From Paraflavitalea soli (GTDB taxonomy: Bacteria > Bacteroidota > Bacteroidia > Chitinophagales > Chitinophagaceae), in contig NZ_CP032157.1 of NCBI RefSeq assembly GCF_003555545.1, positions 7,010,546 to 7,074,545 of the forward strand: a stretch of 64,000 nt of DNA. Direction: 5' to 3'. The stretch's first letter is position 1. The number at the start of each line of letters is the position of its first letter. The position numbers and the translations under genes are program-made. The notes beneath the pieces were generated by a model that did no database searches, had not been told where the DNA came from, and saw nothing but the letters and a program-made list of their open reading frames with translations. Below are positions 51,892-61,145 of this stretch, piece by piece.

Positions 51892-53184
51892 GTGAACAGA
51901 AGTTTTACTTCATTCCCGATAAAAGATTTTCAGCAAATCAAATTGCAAATGTTGAACTGGTGCAACCAGTTCAACATTTGTTGTTTCTTGGACAGCCAGC
52001 AATATCCCTCTTCTCTCCAACGCTTCGAATGCCTGCTGGCAGCAGGTTCTATCCATTCTCTACAATTACAGGCAGGCGCTGATGTATTTCCTCAGTTAAG
52101 GACTTTTTATGAAAAGCATGGCGATTGGTTGTTCGGTCATTTGGGGTATGACCTGAAAAATGGGCTGGAGCCATTGGTCAGTGAGCATTCCGATGGCATA
52201 GGGTTTCCCGACCTGTTTTTCTATGTACCGGAAGTGATCATCCAGTTGAGTGGGGATACTATAAGTATTGGTTCGCTGGGTGCTGACCATGACAAGGTAT
52301 ACCAGGAAATTATGGCGACCGCGGTACCGGTAGTAAAGACCAGGCAGGAAGGATTGGTTATTCATCCAAGGCTTGAGCGGGATGAATACCTGCAGGTGAT
52401 CCGTGATCTGCAACAACATATTTTACGGGGAGACTGTTACGAGATCAATTACTGCCAGGAGTTTTATGCTACTGATGCAGTGATCGATCCGTTATCGGTA
52501 TGCCTGTCCCTGGGTAAAGCTTCGCCCAATCCTTTTGCGGCTTATTATAAAATGAACAACCGTTACCTGGTATGTGCCAGCCCGGAACGCTACCTGAAAA
52601 AAGAGGGTGACCGGCTGTTCTCTCAACCGATCAAGGGTACCTGGCAAAGGGATACTGCCAACCAGGAGGCGGATGTGAGGAACAGGGAGCAGTTGTACCA
52701 CAGTGCCAAGGACCGGTCGGAGAATGTAATGGTGGTTGACCTGGTGCGCAATGACCTCTCCAAAGTGTGTACGGAAGGGAGTGTGCAGGTGGATGAACTG
52801 TTTGGCATTTATAGTTTTCCGCAGGTGCACCAGATGATCTCTACGGTGAGTGGCCAACTGCGGGAAGATGTTCATTTTATGGATGCCCTGCGGCATACTT
52901 TCCCGATGGGGTCTATGACGGGTGCCCCGAAGCGAAGGGTGATGGAATTGATTGAAAAGTATGAGAAAACAAGGCGGGGCATATTTTCCGGCTCTGTAGG
53001 ATACATAACCCCTGAAGAAGATTTTGATTTTAATGTGGTGATCCGCAGCATCCTCTACAATGGGGACACCGGATATCTTTCTTTCCAGGCGGGATCGGGC
53101 ATTACTTTTTACAGTGATCCGGAGGGGGAATATGAAGAATGCCTGTTGAAAGCTGCGGCGATCAAGAAAGTATTGGGTGCATAG
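51892..53184 (+). CDS. pabB: Aminodeoxychorismate synthase component I
   Basis: 430 residues with a GTG start at 51892, 31 bp after the acidic protein gene. Chorismate-binding domain features: FGHLGYDLKN, YEINYCQEF, the PabB-type PIKGTWQRD (Lys rather than the Ala of TrpE, the residue that forms the covalent intermediate), VMVVDLVRNDLSKVC and TFPMGSMTGAPKRRVMELI. It makes 4-amino-4-deoxychorismate for folate. No glutamine amidotransferase partner is fused or next to it, so ammonia must come from a pabA elsewhere. Confidence 0.93.
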   Translation: MNRSFTSFPIKDFQQIKLQMLNWCNQFNICCFLDSQQYPSSLQRFECLLAAGSIHSLQLQAGADVFPQLRTFYEKHGDWLFGHLGYDLKNGLEPLVSEHSDGIGFPDLFFYVPEVIIQLSGDTISIGSLGADHDKVYQEIMATAVPVVKTRQEGLVIHPRLERDEYLQVIRDLQQHILRGDCYEINYCQEFYATDAVIDPLSVCLSLGKASPNPFAAYYKMNNRYLVCASPERYLKKEGDRLFSQPIKGTWQRDTANQEADVRNREQLYHSAKDRSENVMVVDLVRNDLSKVCTEGSVQVDELFGIYSFPQVHQMISTVSGQLREDVHFMDALRHTFPMGSMTGAPKRRVMELIEKYEKTRRGIFSGSVGYITPEEDFDFNVVIRSILYNGDTGYLSFQAGSGITFYSDPEGEYEECLLKAAAIKKVLGA

Positions 53185-53197
53185 GCTATACGACATG

Positions 53198-53233
53198 AAA
53201 AAGGGTGGGCCACTTTATGGTGACCCACCCTTT
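53198..53233. terminator. Dispersed palindrome copy 5, between convergent genes
   Basis: AAAGGGTGGG...CCCACCCTTT with a short centre, between the pabB stop (53184) and the transglycosylase stop (53252). On the minus strand it ends in five T, so it terminates at least the transglycosylase transcript. Confidence 0.8.
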
Positions 53234-53251
53234 GGTCTATAAAGCGTTCTG

Positions 53252-54355
53252 TTATTTGCTTTCTTTGGCTGCTACGGTAGCACCGCTGAGCAGTAACTGA
53301 ACTGATTCGTTCAGGATGGTGTATTTGTTGGCCTGGAAAAGGTCCATTTTATCGGCAGGCAGTTTCAGCTCGTAAGCATTGTCTGCACTGGCCATCTTTT
53401 TATCAAAGTCAGGATTGTACCTGTTAAAAACAGCCGGATCCATAGAGATGTGACGGGCAATGACGGCTGACTGGTATTTGCCGGACACGGTTACACTTTT
53501 GGCTTCGCTGAGCTCCTGGGTGGTGATGTTCCTTTTCAGAAGGTAAGTAGCTGTTACACCCATTTGTTCAGTAGCTTCTGCTTTGGTTAAGGTAGTCACA
53601 CTACCCTGACCTTCAAATATATAATGCGTGCCAATAAACTTCTTAACGTGGGTCCGGGATTCGGCCGGCAGGTAATACTGCAGGTTCCAGAAGTTGCGGC
53701 TGCCGCTTTTGCGGATGGCGCTGTATACGTTGCCGGGACCACCATTATAGGCAGCGATCACCAGTAACCAGTCGCCAAACTCGGTATAGAGATCTTTCAG
53801 GTATTTGGCGGCTGCATGGGTACTTTTAAAGTAGTCGGTACGCTCATCGTGGCTACGGCTCACTTTTAATCCCAAAATACGGGCTGTGGCCGGCATTAAC
53901 TGCCAGGGGCCTACGGCGCCTGCCCAGGAAACAGCGGAACGCTTCAGTCTGGATTCAATAACGGCGAGGTATTTCAACTCGGTAGGCAGACCATACTTAT
54001 TCAGGATGTTTTCCATCATATTAAAGTACGGACGACCCCATTCTTTGATTTCCAGGAGGTCTTCAGTGTTCTTTTCCATGTAGTCCTGCACAAAAGTGAT
54101 GGCACGGGGATTCAACCGCACGTTCGAATTGGCTTCGAAGAGGGAGTTGAAACCCGGGTCGGCCAGGGAATCTGACTTTGCGGGAGACTGAATGGTGTCA
54201 TTAAGTACAATAGTAGCCTTTACTTTTGAGGCCCGTGTTGATTTGGCTGCCGGCTTTTGGTTGGAGGTAGCTTTTTTCTTACCACCTGTGTCAAATGCCA
54301 TTAGTAACCACACCAGACTAAAAATGCTGGCGAAAACTAGCTTTCTTTTCATCAT
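53252..54355 (-). CDS. Lytic transglycosylase, MltD/SLT type
   Basis: 367 residues. The signal-peptide-like N-terminus is MKRKLVFASIFSLVWLLMAF; a Lys/Thr-rich linker (25-65) follows. The SLT domain (about 105-255) has catalytic Glu134 in LAVIESRLKRSAVSWAGAVG and PWQLMPATARILGL, with IAAYNGGPGNV near the end. A C-terminal segment resembles LysM-like linkers but no clear LysM is seen. It cleaves peptidoglycan glycan strands with formation of anhydromuramic ends. The start is ATG 54355 or 54352. Confidence 0.93.
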   Translation of the reverse strand: MMKRKLVFASIFSLVWLLMAFDTGGKKKATSNQKPAAKSTRASKVKATIVLNDTIQSPAKSDSLADPGFNSLFEANSNVRLNPRAITFVQDYMEKNTEDLLEIKEWGRPYFNMMENILNKYGLPTELKYLAVIESRLKRSAVSWAGAVGPWQLMPATARILGLKVSRSHDERTDYFKSTHAAAKYLKDLYTEFGDWLLVIAAYNGGPGNVYSAIRKSGSRNFWNLQYYLPAESRTHVKKFIGTHYIFEGQGSVTTLTKAEATEQMGVTATYLLKRNITTQELSEAKSVTVSGKYQSAVIARHISMDPAVFNRYNPDFDKKMASADNAYELKLPADKMDLFQANKYTILNESVQLLLSGATVAAKESK

Positions 54356-54488
54356 CGTTTTTTTAGCACAACAATGCCGACTCTCAGGTATGGATTAAAC
54401 GGATGATGTTTTAAATAGGAACAGGATCGTCTTTGATAGGATAGAAGGAAAAGGGTGCAGTACAAATTATGACGCCGGGAGTCGCTTA

Positions 54489-55982
54489 TTAGGGTCTTTC
54501 TTGTGAACCGGCGAACCTATACTGCTTCATCCACTGATTGGATAGCTGGAGCAAATATAATTCGCGAAATCGGTTTGTCATAATCTGCAGCCCATAAGGC
54601 ATGCCATTACTGTGCCAAAAAAGCGGGATTGAGATGCCGGGAATGCCGGTTAGGTTGGAAAAAACTGTAAAAATGTCAGCCAGGTACATGGCGATGGGGT
54701 CATCCATTTTTTCGCCCAGCTTGAAGGCGGGGGAGGGGGCGGTGGGTAAAAGGAGGGCGTCGAACTGGTTGAATACCATATTCGTCTTTTCTACAAGTAG
54801 TTGTCTTACTTGTTGGGCCTTCGTAAAATAGGCATCGTAATAACCCGCGCTCAAAACGAAGGTGCCGAGCATTATACGACGCTTGACTTCCCAGCCAAAA
54901 CCGTCAGATCGGCTGGACTTATAAAAATCTGTTAACGCCAGGTTTTTATCCACATTAGGGGTCCGGAAGCCATATTTGACCCCATCGAAGCGGGCAAGGT
55001 TGGAGGAAGCTTCGGCGGTGGTGAGTACATAATAGGTAGGGACGATGTAGTCCAGGTACTCAAAATTGACGGGTTCTACGGTATGTCCGTCGGCCCTGAG
55101 CCTATCGATGAGGCTAAAGATATTGTCCCTTATTTCATTGTCCAGGGCCGGGCTTTCGAGTGCTTCTTTGAAATAAGCAATCTTTAAAGTGGCTGGTAGT
55201 GAATTGGTTGCAGTAGAATAAGCGGGTACTTCAACGTCAGCAACGGTGCTGTCGTAATCGTCAGGCCCGGCTATTACTTCGAGGGTAAGGGCTACATCGG
55301 GTACATTGGCGGCGAAAATACCGATCTGGTCGAAGGAGGAGGCGTAGGCTATCAGGCCATAGCGGGAGATGCGGCCGTAGGTAGGCTTAAAGCCTATGAT
55401 GCCGCAGAAATCGGCTGGCTGGCGTACAGAGCCGCCGGTCTCGCTTCCCAGGCTCACCATACAAAGGGCTGCCTGAACGGCTACTGCAGAACCTCCGGAG
55501 GAACCTCCGGGCACCCGGGTTTCATCCAGGGCATTCAATACCTTGCCATAGGCTGAATTTTCGTTGGTAGAACCCATGGCAAACTCATCGCAGTTGGTAT
55601 TGCCAATAATAATGGCTCCTTCTGCGAGGAGGCGCTCAACGGCGGTAGCATTGTAAACGGAGGTGAAGTTTTGCAGGATCCGGGAAGCTGCGGAAACGGG
55701 ATGGTCTTTGTAGCAGATAACATCTTTCAAGGCTATTACTACACCATGGAGCTTTCCCAGGGGTTTACCTGCTGCACGATCTTCATCCAACCTGGCTGCT
55801 AACTGCAAAGCCTCCTGGTCGTAGACCTGGAGGTAGGCATTCAGGTGGCGCTTCTGTTCGATATTATGCAAAAAATGCTGCACAGCGGCTACGCAAGTGG
55901 TAGCGCCATTCAGCAGATCAGCATGGTATTGGGTTATTGAAGAGAAGGTAAACAAATCCTGGTGCCGGCTTTGAGAGAACAA
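54489..55982 (-). CDS. gatA: Aspartyl/glutamyl-tRNA amidotransferase subunit A
   Basis: 497 residues. The amidase triad is present: Lys in GVVIALKDVI, cis-Ser in GSSGGSA, and nucleophile Ser in GSETGGSVRQPADFCG. Also typical is GNTNCDEFAMGSTNENSAYG. The only usable start at the N-terminus is TTG at 55982, because an in-frame stop lies seven codons upstream and no ATG occurs until well into the domain. With GatB and GatC (not in the window) it converts Glu-tRNA-Gln to Gln-tRNA-Gln. Confidence 0.94.
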   Translation of the reverse strand: MFSQSRHQDLFTFSSITQYHADLLNGATTCVAAVQHFLHNIEQKRHLNAYLQVYDQEALQLAARLDEDRAAGKPLGKLHGVVIALKDVICYKDHPVSAASRILQNFTSVYNATAVERLLAEGAIIIGNTNCDEFAMGSTNENSAYGKVLNALDETRVPGGSSGGSAVAVQAALCMVSLGSETGGSVRQPADFCGIIGFKPTYGRISRYGLIAYASSFDQIGIFAANVPDVALTLEVIAGPDDYDSTVADVEVPAYSTATNSLPATLKIAYFKEALESPALDNEIRDNIFSLIDRLRADGHTVEPVNFEYLDYIVPTYYVLTTAEASSNLARFDGVKYGFRTPNVDKNLALTDFYKSSRSDGFGWEVKRRIMLGTFVLSAGYYDAYFTKAQQVRQLLVEKTNMVFNQFDALLLPTAPSPAFKLGEKMDDPIAMYLADIFTVFSNLTGIPGISIPLFWHSNGMPYGLQIMTNRFRELYLLQLSNQWMKQYRFAGSQERP

Positions 55983-56013
55983 ATCGGTTTGAAATCCCCG
56001 TTAAGGAAGTGAG

Positions 56014-56244
56014 TTATTGAGCAGGGGAAGAAGGAGCTTTTTTATCCTTTTCTTGCATGCCTTCTTCGATCTCTTTCTTCACATTGCTTTTGGCATCATT
56101 GAATTCACGGATACCTTTACCGATACCTCTCATGAATTCAGGGATCTTACGGCCACCAAACAGGATCAGTACAGCCAAAATGATCAACACCCACTCCATA
56201 CCACCTGGCATCGAGATCATCAGGAAATTTTTAGCTACAAGCAT
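56014..56244 (-). CDS. tatA: Sec-independent translocase TatA/TatE subunit
   Basis: 76 residues. A transmembrane helix (WVLIILAVLILFGG) is followed by the amphipathic helix with FGGRKIPEFMRGIGKGIREF and a charged tail (KKEIEEGMQEKDKK). It forms the pore of the twin-arginine pathway. It is 31 bp upstream of gatA on the same strand, so co-transcription is likely. TatB/TatC are not in the window. Confidence 0.96.
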   Translation of the reverse strand: MLVAKNFLMISMPGGMEWVLIILAVLILFGGRKIPEFMRGIGKGIREFNDAKSNVKKEIEEGMQEKDKKAPSSPAQ

Positions 56245-56511
56245 GGTACTCTTTTATTTTAGATTGAAAAACGAAATTACATCTTTTCATAGGTAAAACG
56301 CATATTCGTCAATACAAATTACCTATAAGTACTGGCCAAATAAGGTATTTTACTTGCGGTTAACAAAGTGCCGGGGATTCCGGATTTAGCATGTAATTTC
56401 AGATTGCTGCCGCGATTTACAATTACTATTGAATGGTCCGTGCGTTACTTATTTCAGATAGTTTCCCCTGGTATATATTAATTATATACGTAGCTGACAG
56501 GGAAAAAGGAT
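56245..56511. other. Intergenic stretch upstream of tatA
   Basis: About 270 bp without a supportable gene. It contains the heptad array at 56375-56409 and several A/T-rich runs. No clear promoter for tatA is seen. Confidence 0.5.
56375..56409. repeat. Heptad array, GGATTTA family
   Basis: Units GGATTCC, GGATTTA, GCATGTA, ATTTCAG and ATTGCTG in strict 7-bp register. The first three units recur almost unchanged at 56975 and, more diverged, at 62161. Confidence 0.75.
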
Positions 56512-56548
56512 AAAAAAAGCGGAAACCAGTAAGGCTTCCGCTTTTTTT
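56512..56548. terminator. Terminator of rplS
   Basis: AAAAAAAGCGGAA and TTCCGCTTTTTTT arms around an 11-bp loop. On the minus strand it follows the rplS stop (56571) and ends in seven T. Confidence 0.93.
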
Positions 56549-56570
56549 ATAAGTTGTAATGAGCTGAATA

Positions 56571-56939
56571 CTAAGCTTTCGCTACAACGGCCTGGCGTTT
56601 TTCCTTGATACGTGCGCTCTTACCGCTACGTTCGCGTTGGAAGAACAGCTTGGCGCGGCGTACGCGACCGGACTTGTTCAGTTCGATTGATTCAATATTG
56701 GGAGAGAAAATGGGGAAGGTCCTTTCAACACCTACACCATCAGAGATCTTCCGTACAGTGAACGTAGCAGTACCACCAGTACCCTGACGCTTGATCACAT
56801 CTCCACGGAACCCCTGGATACGTTCTTTACCACCTTCAATAATCTTATAATTAACGGTAATGTTGTCACCCGCTTTAAATTTCGGGAACTCTTTTTTACC
56901 GATTAACTGCTCTTGTACGAATTGAACTGCTGCGTTCAT
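56571..56939 (-). CDS. rplS: 50S ribosomal protein L19
   Basis: 122 residues from ATG 56939; a TTG three codons earlier is rejected. L19 motifs: [58 protein letters not shown] and the end [17 protein letters not shown]. It sits at the 30S-50S interface. It is not next to rpsP, rimM or trmD here, unlike in many Proteobacteria. Confidence 0.98.
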   Translation of the reverse strand: MNAAVQFVQEQLIGKKEFPKFKAGDNITVNYKIIEGGKERIQGFRGDVIKRQGTGGTATFTVRKISDGVGVERTFPIFSPNIESIELNKSGRVRRAKLFFQRERSGKSARIKEKRQAVVAKA

Positions 56940-56961
56940 GACATTCAAATTTTAAGGAGGG

Positions 56962-56969
56962 CAAAGGTA
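56962..56969 (-). promoter_or_regulatory. -7 box of rplS
   Basis: TACCTTTG on the minus strand, 22 bp before the rplS ATG. The -33 box is not clear. Confidence 0.5.
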
Positions 56970-56974
56970 ACAGA

Positions 56975-57009
56975 AAATTCCGGATTTAGCATTTAAGATT
57001 CCGAATTAT
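56975..57009. repeat. Heptad array, GGATTTA family
   Basis: AAATTCC, GGATTTA, GCATTTA, AGATTCC and GAATTAT in 7-bp register, nearly the same as the array at 56375. It lies between rny and the rplS promoter. Confidence 0.75.
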
Positions 57010-57108
57010 TTTGAATTTCGTACGTTTTGCGCTGATATCCTGTTTATAAAAAGATTCTAAATTCCTGTTTTTGAGCCTTCCTGACTACCGGCTCTGTGGT
57101 ATTGACTT

Positions 57109-58674
57109 TTACCTGGCTACGTTCACGGACCGTTTTTCGCGGATCACGGTTACCTTGATCTGGCCGGGGAAGGTCATTTCGGTTTGGATCTTTTGGGCAA
57201 TCTCGAAAGAAAGCTTGTCGGAATCCGCATCGGTTACCTTGTCAGCCTCTACAATCACGCGCAATTCGCGGCCAGCCTGAATAGCGTAGGCTTTTTCAAC
57301 ACCCTGATAGGCCAACGCGAGGTTTTCCAGGTCCTTGATACGCTGGAGGTATTGCTGCATGATCTCACGACGGGCACCGGGTCGTGCGCCGCTGATGGCG
57401 TCGCAGGCCTGCACGATGGGGGAGATCACGTATTGCATTTCCATTTCATCGTGGTGAGCGCCGATGGCATTCACTACGGCTGGATTTTCGCCATATTTTT
57501 CGGCCAGCTTGGCTCCGAGGAGGGCGTGGCTCAGTTCAGATTCTTCATCAGGCACTTTACCAATATCGTGGAGGAGACCGGCACGTTTGGCCAGTTTGGG
57601 ATTGAGGCCCAGTTCTGCAGCCATAATACCGCACAGGTTGGCTACTTCACGGCTGTGCATCAACAAGTTCTGGCCGTACGAGGAGCGGAAACGCATTTTA
57701 CCTACGATACGTACCAGTTCTTTGTGCAAGCCATGGATGCCGAGTTCGATAACGGTACGTTCTCCGATCTCCATTACCTGCTCTTCGATCTGGCGACGGG
57801 TCTTTTCCACGATCTCCTCGATACGGGCGGGGTGGATACGGCCGTCGGTAACGAGCCTGGTAAGGCTTAAACGGGCAATTTCACGACGCAGGGGGTCGAA
57901 AGAAGACAGGATGATGGCCTCGGGGGTGTCATCCACGATCAGGTCTACGCCGGTAGCGGCTTCGATGGCCCTGATATTACGACCTTCGCGGCCGATGATC
58001 TGTCCTTTGATCTCATCACTTTCGAGGTTGAATACGGTGATGGAGTTTTCGATCGCCTGTTCTGCGGCAGTACGTTGTATAGACTGGATGATGATCTTGC
58101 GGGCTTCTTTATTGGCCTTTTGCTTGGCATCGTCGATGATCTCCTGCTGGAGGGCCAGGGCCTGGGTGGTAGCTTCCTGTTTGAGGCTTTCTACCAATTG
58201 CTTTTTGGCTTCATCGGCGGTGAGACCGGCTATTTTTTCCAGGCGGCGGATATGTTCCTCCTGGTGTTTTTCCAGTTCATTGCGCTTGAGGTTAACGACT
58301 TCGATCTGGCGGTTCAGGTTTTCCTTGATGGCTTCGTTCTCCTTTACCTGTTTGTCCAGCTGGTCTACCTTCTGGTTGATGGTTTGTTCTTTCTGGCGAA
58401 CCCTGTTCTCTGAATCAACCAGTTTACGGTTGCGTTCTCCAACCTCTTTTTCGTGCTCACTTTTGAGTTGAAGGAATCGTTCTTTGGACTCTAATTGTTT
58501 TTGTTGTTTGACAGTTTCGGCCTGGGTTTGGGCGTCGGCGAGCAGTTTTTTGGCTTGTTGTTCTGCCTCGTCTATCTGTTTCTGGGTGTTTTTAGCAAAG
58601 ATGAACTTTCCTGCTATGATGCCTGCCAGTAGTCCAACTCCTCCAATTATATAGGTTAATGCGTTCGGATCCAT
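57109..58674 (-). CDS. rny: Ribonuclease Y
   Basis: 521 residues. N-terminal membrane anchor (residues 7-25), a long coiled coil (30-200), a KH domain with [26 protein letters not shown], then an HD domain with [13 protein letters not shown] and [14 protein letters not shown] plus [10 protein letters not shown]. This is the membrane-bound endoribonuclease that starts mRNA decay. Its coding strand reads so cleanly that long antisense frames occur in it; those are not genes. In Bacteroidota it often neighbours zapA and pheT, as here. Confidence 0.97.
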   Translation of the reverse strand: MDPNALTYIIGGVGLLAGIIAGKFIFAKNTQKQIDEAEQQAKKLLADAQTQAETVKQQKQLESKERFLQLKSEHEKEVGERNRKLVDSENRVRQKEQTINQKVDQLDKQVKENEAIKENLNRQIEVVNLKRNELEKHQEEHIRRLEKIAGLTADEAKKQLVESLKQEATTQALALQQEIIDDAKQKANKEARKIIIQSIQRTAAEQAIENSITVFNLESDEIKGQIIGREGRNIRAIEAATGVDLIVDDTPEAIILSSFDPLRREIARLSLTRLVTDGRIHPARIEEIVEKTRRQIEEQVMEIGERTVIELGIHGLHKELVRIVGKMRFRSSYGQNLLMHSREVANLCGIMAAELGLNPKLAKRAGLLHDIGKVPDEESELSHALLGAKLAEKYGENPAVVNAIGAHHDEMEMQYVISPIVQACDAISGARPGARREIMQQYLQRIKDLENLALAYQGVEKAYAIQAGRELRVIVEADKVTDADSDKLSFEIAQKIQTEMTFPGQIKVTVIREKRSVNVAR

Positions 58675-58946
58675 TGTGTTTTAAAAGTTTAGATTGTTCT
58701 ACCATATTATGCTTCCTCTCTATGTATAGTATATTGTCCATACGTGAGACGCTAATGTGCGAAAGTACGGAAATTAACCAAGCATTTTTTGGACGGTGAA
58801 CCTATTTGCATAATTTCTGTTCAGAACGCCGGTTGGATGAAAACTGTATAAAAAACTACGGCATTGTCATTTTGGATGATGGGTGGGAACAGAAAAAGCT
58901 ATTTATTCTTTAATATTGTGATGTTCACCACTCAAAACCTCTTACA

Positions 58947-60083
58947 ATGAAATATCTACTATTTGCAGGGGCCGGACTGCTGCTGGCCACCCAATCCTAT
59001 GCTCAGCAATTTACAATTAAAGGCAGTGTGGCCCAGGCGGGCGAACCGATTGAATGGGTCTATATCTCCTATGCGGTTAATGGGGATCGTAAATCTGACA
59101 GCGTGCAGGTAAAGGACGGTCAGTATACTTTTTCGGGCCAGCTGACTTCGGCTACAATGGCCAACCTCCGGGTAAAATACCCGGCGGGGTCGGAATCTGC
59201 CAAAAGAAGGCCCATGCAAAGGGATTTTGCGACAGTTTTTCTGCAAAGCGGTGATATAACTATTAATAGTGTGGACTCCTTTAGCAACCTGGTAGTAACA
59301 GGTTCCAAAGCCCATGAGGAATTTGTAAAGCTGGGCGACCAGACGAAGCCCTTTAATGACCGTCGCAGGGAATTGTCCAAAGCTTATAGTGAGGCCAATA
59401 AGGCCGGTAAGAAAGAAGAAGCTGCCAAACTGGATGCCGAGATAGATGCGGTATATGATGAGATGAACGACAAGGTGTATGGCAGCTATGTGAAGGCCAA
59501 TCCGAAGTCTCCGGTTGCTTTTTACGCCTTCCAGCAATTTGCCGGGTACGATATCAAGCCTGAAAAGGCGGAGCCTGTATTTAACCTGTTGCCGAAAGAG
59601 GTACAAGGTTCTAAGGCGGGCAAGGAGATGAAAGAGCGGATCGAGATTGCCAAGAAAACAGGTGTTGGCCGTTTTGCCATGGATTTCACGCAGAATGATA
59701 CGCTTGGTAACCCGGTACACCTTTCTTCTTTTAAGGGAAAGTATGTGCTGATCGATTTCTGGGCCAGCTGGTGCGGTCCCTGCCGCATGGAAAACCCCAA
59801 TGTGGTAGCTGCCTTTAATAAATATAAGGAGAAAGGCTTCCATGTACTGGGCGTTTCGCTGGATCAACCTACTGCCAAGGAAAAGTGGATCAAAGCGATC
59901 CATGACGATAAGCTCACCTGGACGCATGTATCGGACCTTCAGTTCTGGAAAAATGCGGTAGCTGTTCAGTATGGTATACAGGCCATTCCGCAGAATTTCC
60001 TGCTCGATCCTCAGGGTAAGATCATTGGCAAGAACCTGCGTGGGGAAGACCTGCAGAAGAAGCTGGCGGAGTTGTTTAATTAG
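58947..60083 (+). CDS. TlpA-like thiol-disulfide oxidoreductase with N-terminal DUF4369 domain
   Basis: 378 residues. Signal peptide MKYLLFAGAGLLLATQSYAQ. The N-terminal half (FTIKGSVAQAGEPIEWVYISY) is a DUF4369-type beta domain, followed by a helical linker (140-230). The thioredoxin-fold C-terminal third has WCGPC (Cys276, Cys279) and the cis-Pro region IPQNFLLDPQGKIIG. It reduces or isomerises disulfides in the periplasm. The start ATG is 58947, facing away from rny with a 272-bp gap that shows no other gene. Confidence 0.93.
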   Translation: MKYLLFAGAGLLLATQSYAQQFTIKGSVAQAGEPIEWVYISYAVNGDRKSDSVQVKDGQYTFSGQLTSATMANLRVKYPAGSESAKRRPMQRDFATVFLQSGDITINSVDSFSNLVVTGSKAHEEFVKLGDQTKPFNDRRRELSKAYSEANKAGKKEEAAKLDAEIDAVYDEMNDKVYGSYVKANPKSPVAFYAFQQFAGYDIKPEKAEPVFNLLPKEVQGSKAGKEMKERIEIAKKTGVGRFAMDFTQNDTLGNPVHLSSFKGKYVLIDFWASWCGPCRMENPNVVAAFNKYKEKGFHVLGVSLDQPTAKEKWIKAIHDDKLTWTHVSDLQFWKNAVAVQYGIQAIPQNFLLDPQGKIIGKNLRGEDLQKKLAELFN

Positions 60084-60140
60084 AATACAGAATATAGAAT
60101 CCAGAATACAGAAGTAGGAAGACCGGAAGACGGAAGTCGG
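60082..60140. repeat. Heptad array, AGAATAC family
   Basis: Eight or so units at 7-8-bp spacing, changing from CAGAATA types to AGGAAGA and CGGAAGT types, beginning at the stop codon of the TlpA-like gene. The first half matches the family at 27966. Confidence 0.8.
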
Positions 60141-60286
60141 GAGAAAAACAACCACGTAATTACTGGCTTTCGGCTATTTCTGAGGTTGGAAACAGGCGGC
60201 CAATGCAACTGTTCATATATAATTCACCGTCCGGTTGTAATATCGCAGCCAAATTGGCTACAAATACTTTATAATAATTGAGATTT

Positions 60287-61138
60287 ATGAAAAAACTGCT
60301 TTTTATTCCCTTGGCTTTATCTGTTGTTTTTGTGAATGGCCAGTCGCTGAGCCGTAAGGCTGTATTTGCAAAGGGTCAGCAACTGGAGCGGGTATCTACT
60401 ATCAAGATGACCTTTGCTATGGAAATGATGGGTCAGAGTATTGATATGAATAATAACAATACGATCACCTCGCTGGTAGAAGTAAAGAATGCAACGGATA
60501 AGGATTATGCTATTGCCAGCACCGTAAAACGGGTAGTAACCTCTATGAGCGGTATGGGACAGGAGATGAGCTATGATTCAGATAAGAAAGATGGGGCTCC
60601 CAATGAAATGGGGCAGAAGATGGCAGAAATGGTCGGTAAAACGAGCAATATCACGATCAATTCGAAGGGATTCATTACTACAAGTGATGATACTACCGGT
60701 GGTGGTCCTAAAGCAGGTGGTTTTATGGGTATGACGGGTGGTTTGACCAGTGCGAGTAACAAGCCCGGCAGCAGTTATGACCTGATCGCCAACCTGCCTG
60801 AAAAAGCCCTGAAAGTAGGTGATACCTGGATTGACTCTACTGTATCGAAAGAAGGCAAAGCGGTTACCAACTATAAAGTACTTGACATTAAAGGGGATGA
60901 AGCTACGGTGAGCATGGATGGAACGGTAACCCAAACAGGGGAAACTGAAAATAATGGTATGACGATTAACCTCAGTATTCAAGGTACTTCCAAAGGAACC
61001 TTTGCTATGGAAGTAGCAACCGGTATTATTAAGAAGCGCAATGTGTTGCTGGATGCTACAGGCACTATGGATGTAGCTGGTCAATCGGCTCCTTTTACCA
61101 TGAAGTTGAATATGGACGAAGGCGTGACGAAGAAGTAG
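60287..61138 (+). CDS. Secreted protein, DUF6263-like
   Basis: 283 residues from ATG 60287; a TTG three codons upstream is less likely. Signal peptide MKKLLFIPLALSVVFVNGQ. The mature part has many Met/Gly/Ser residues (MSGMGQEMSYDSDKKDGAP), GKTSNITINSKGFI, a Gly-rich hinge TTGGGPKAGGFMGMTGG and a beta-rich C-terminal half (LKVGDTWIDS, TGTMDVAGQSAPFTMKL). The layout matches the DUF6263 family of Bacteroidota. It is convergent with zapA, 7 bp between stops. Function unknown. Confidence 0.8.
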   Translation: MKKLLFIPLALSVVFVNGQSLSRKAVFAKGQQLERVSTIKMTFAMEMMGQSIDMNNNNTITSLVEVKNATDKDYAIASTVKRVVTSMSGMGQEMSYDSDKKDGAPNEMGQKMAEMVGKTSNITINSKGFITTSDDTTGGGPKAGGFMGMTGGLTSASNKPGSSYDLIANLPEKALKVGDTWIDSTVSKEGKAVTNYKVLDIKGDEATVSMDGTVTQTGETENNGMTINLSIQGTSKGTFAMEVATGIIKKRNVLLDATGTMDVAGQSAPFTMKLNMDEGVTKK

Positions 61139-61145
61139 GGGGGAG

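Noticed and set aside
57464-58471. Long plus-strand reading frame of 335 codons inside rny
   Set aside because: It is the antisense shadow of the ribonuclease Y gene; the translated product is Arg/Ser-rich with no domain, while the minus strand gives a complete, motif-bearing protein.
58959-60155. Long minus-strand reading frame of 398 codons opposite the TlpA-like gene
   Set aside because: The plus strand encodes a signal peptide, WCGPC motif and complete thioredoxin fold; the antisense frame shows no recognisable feature.
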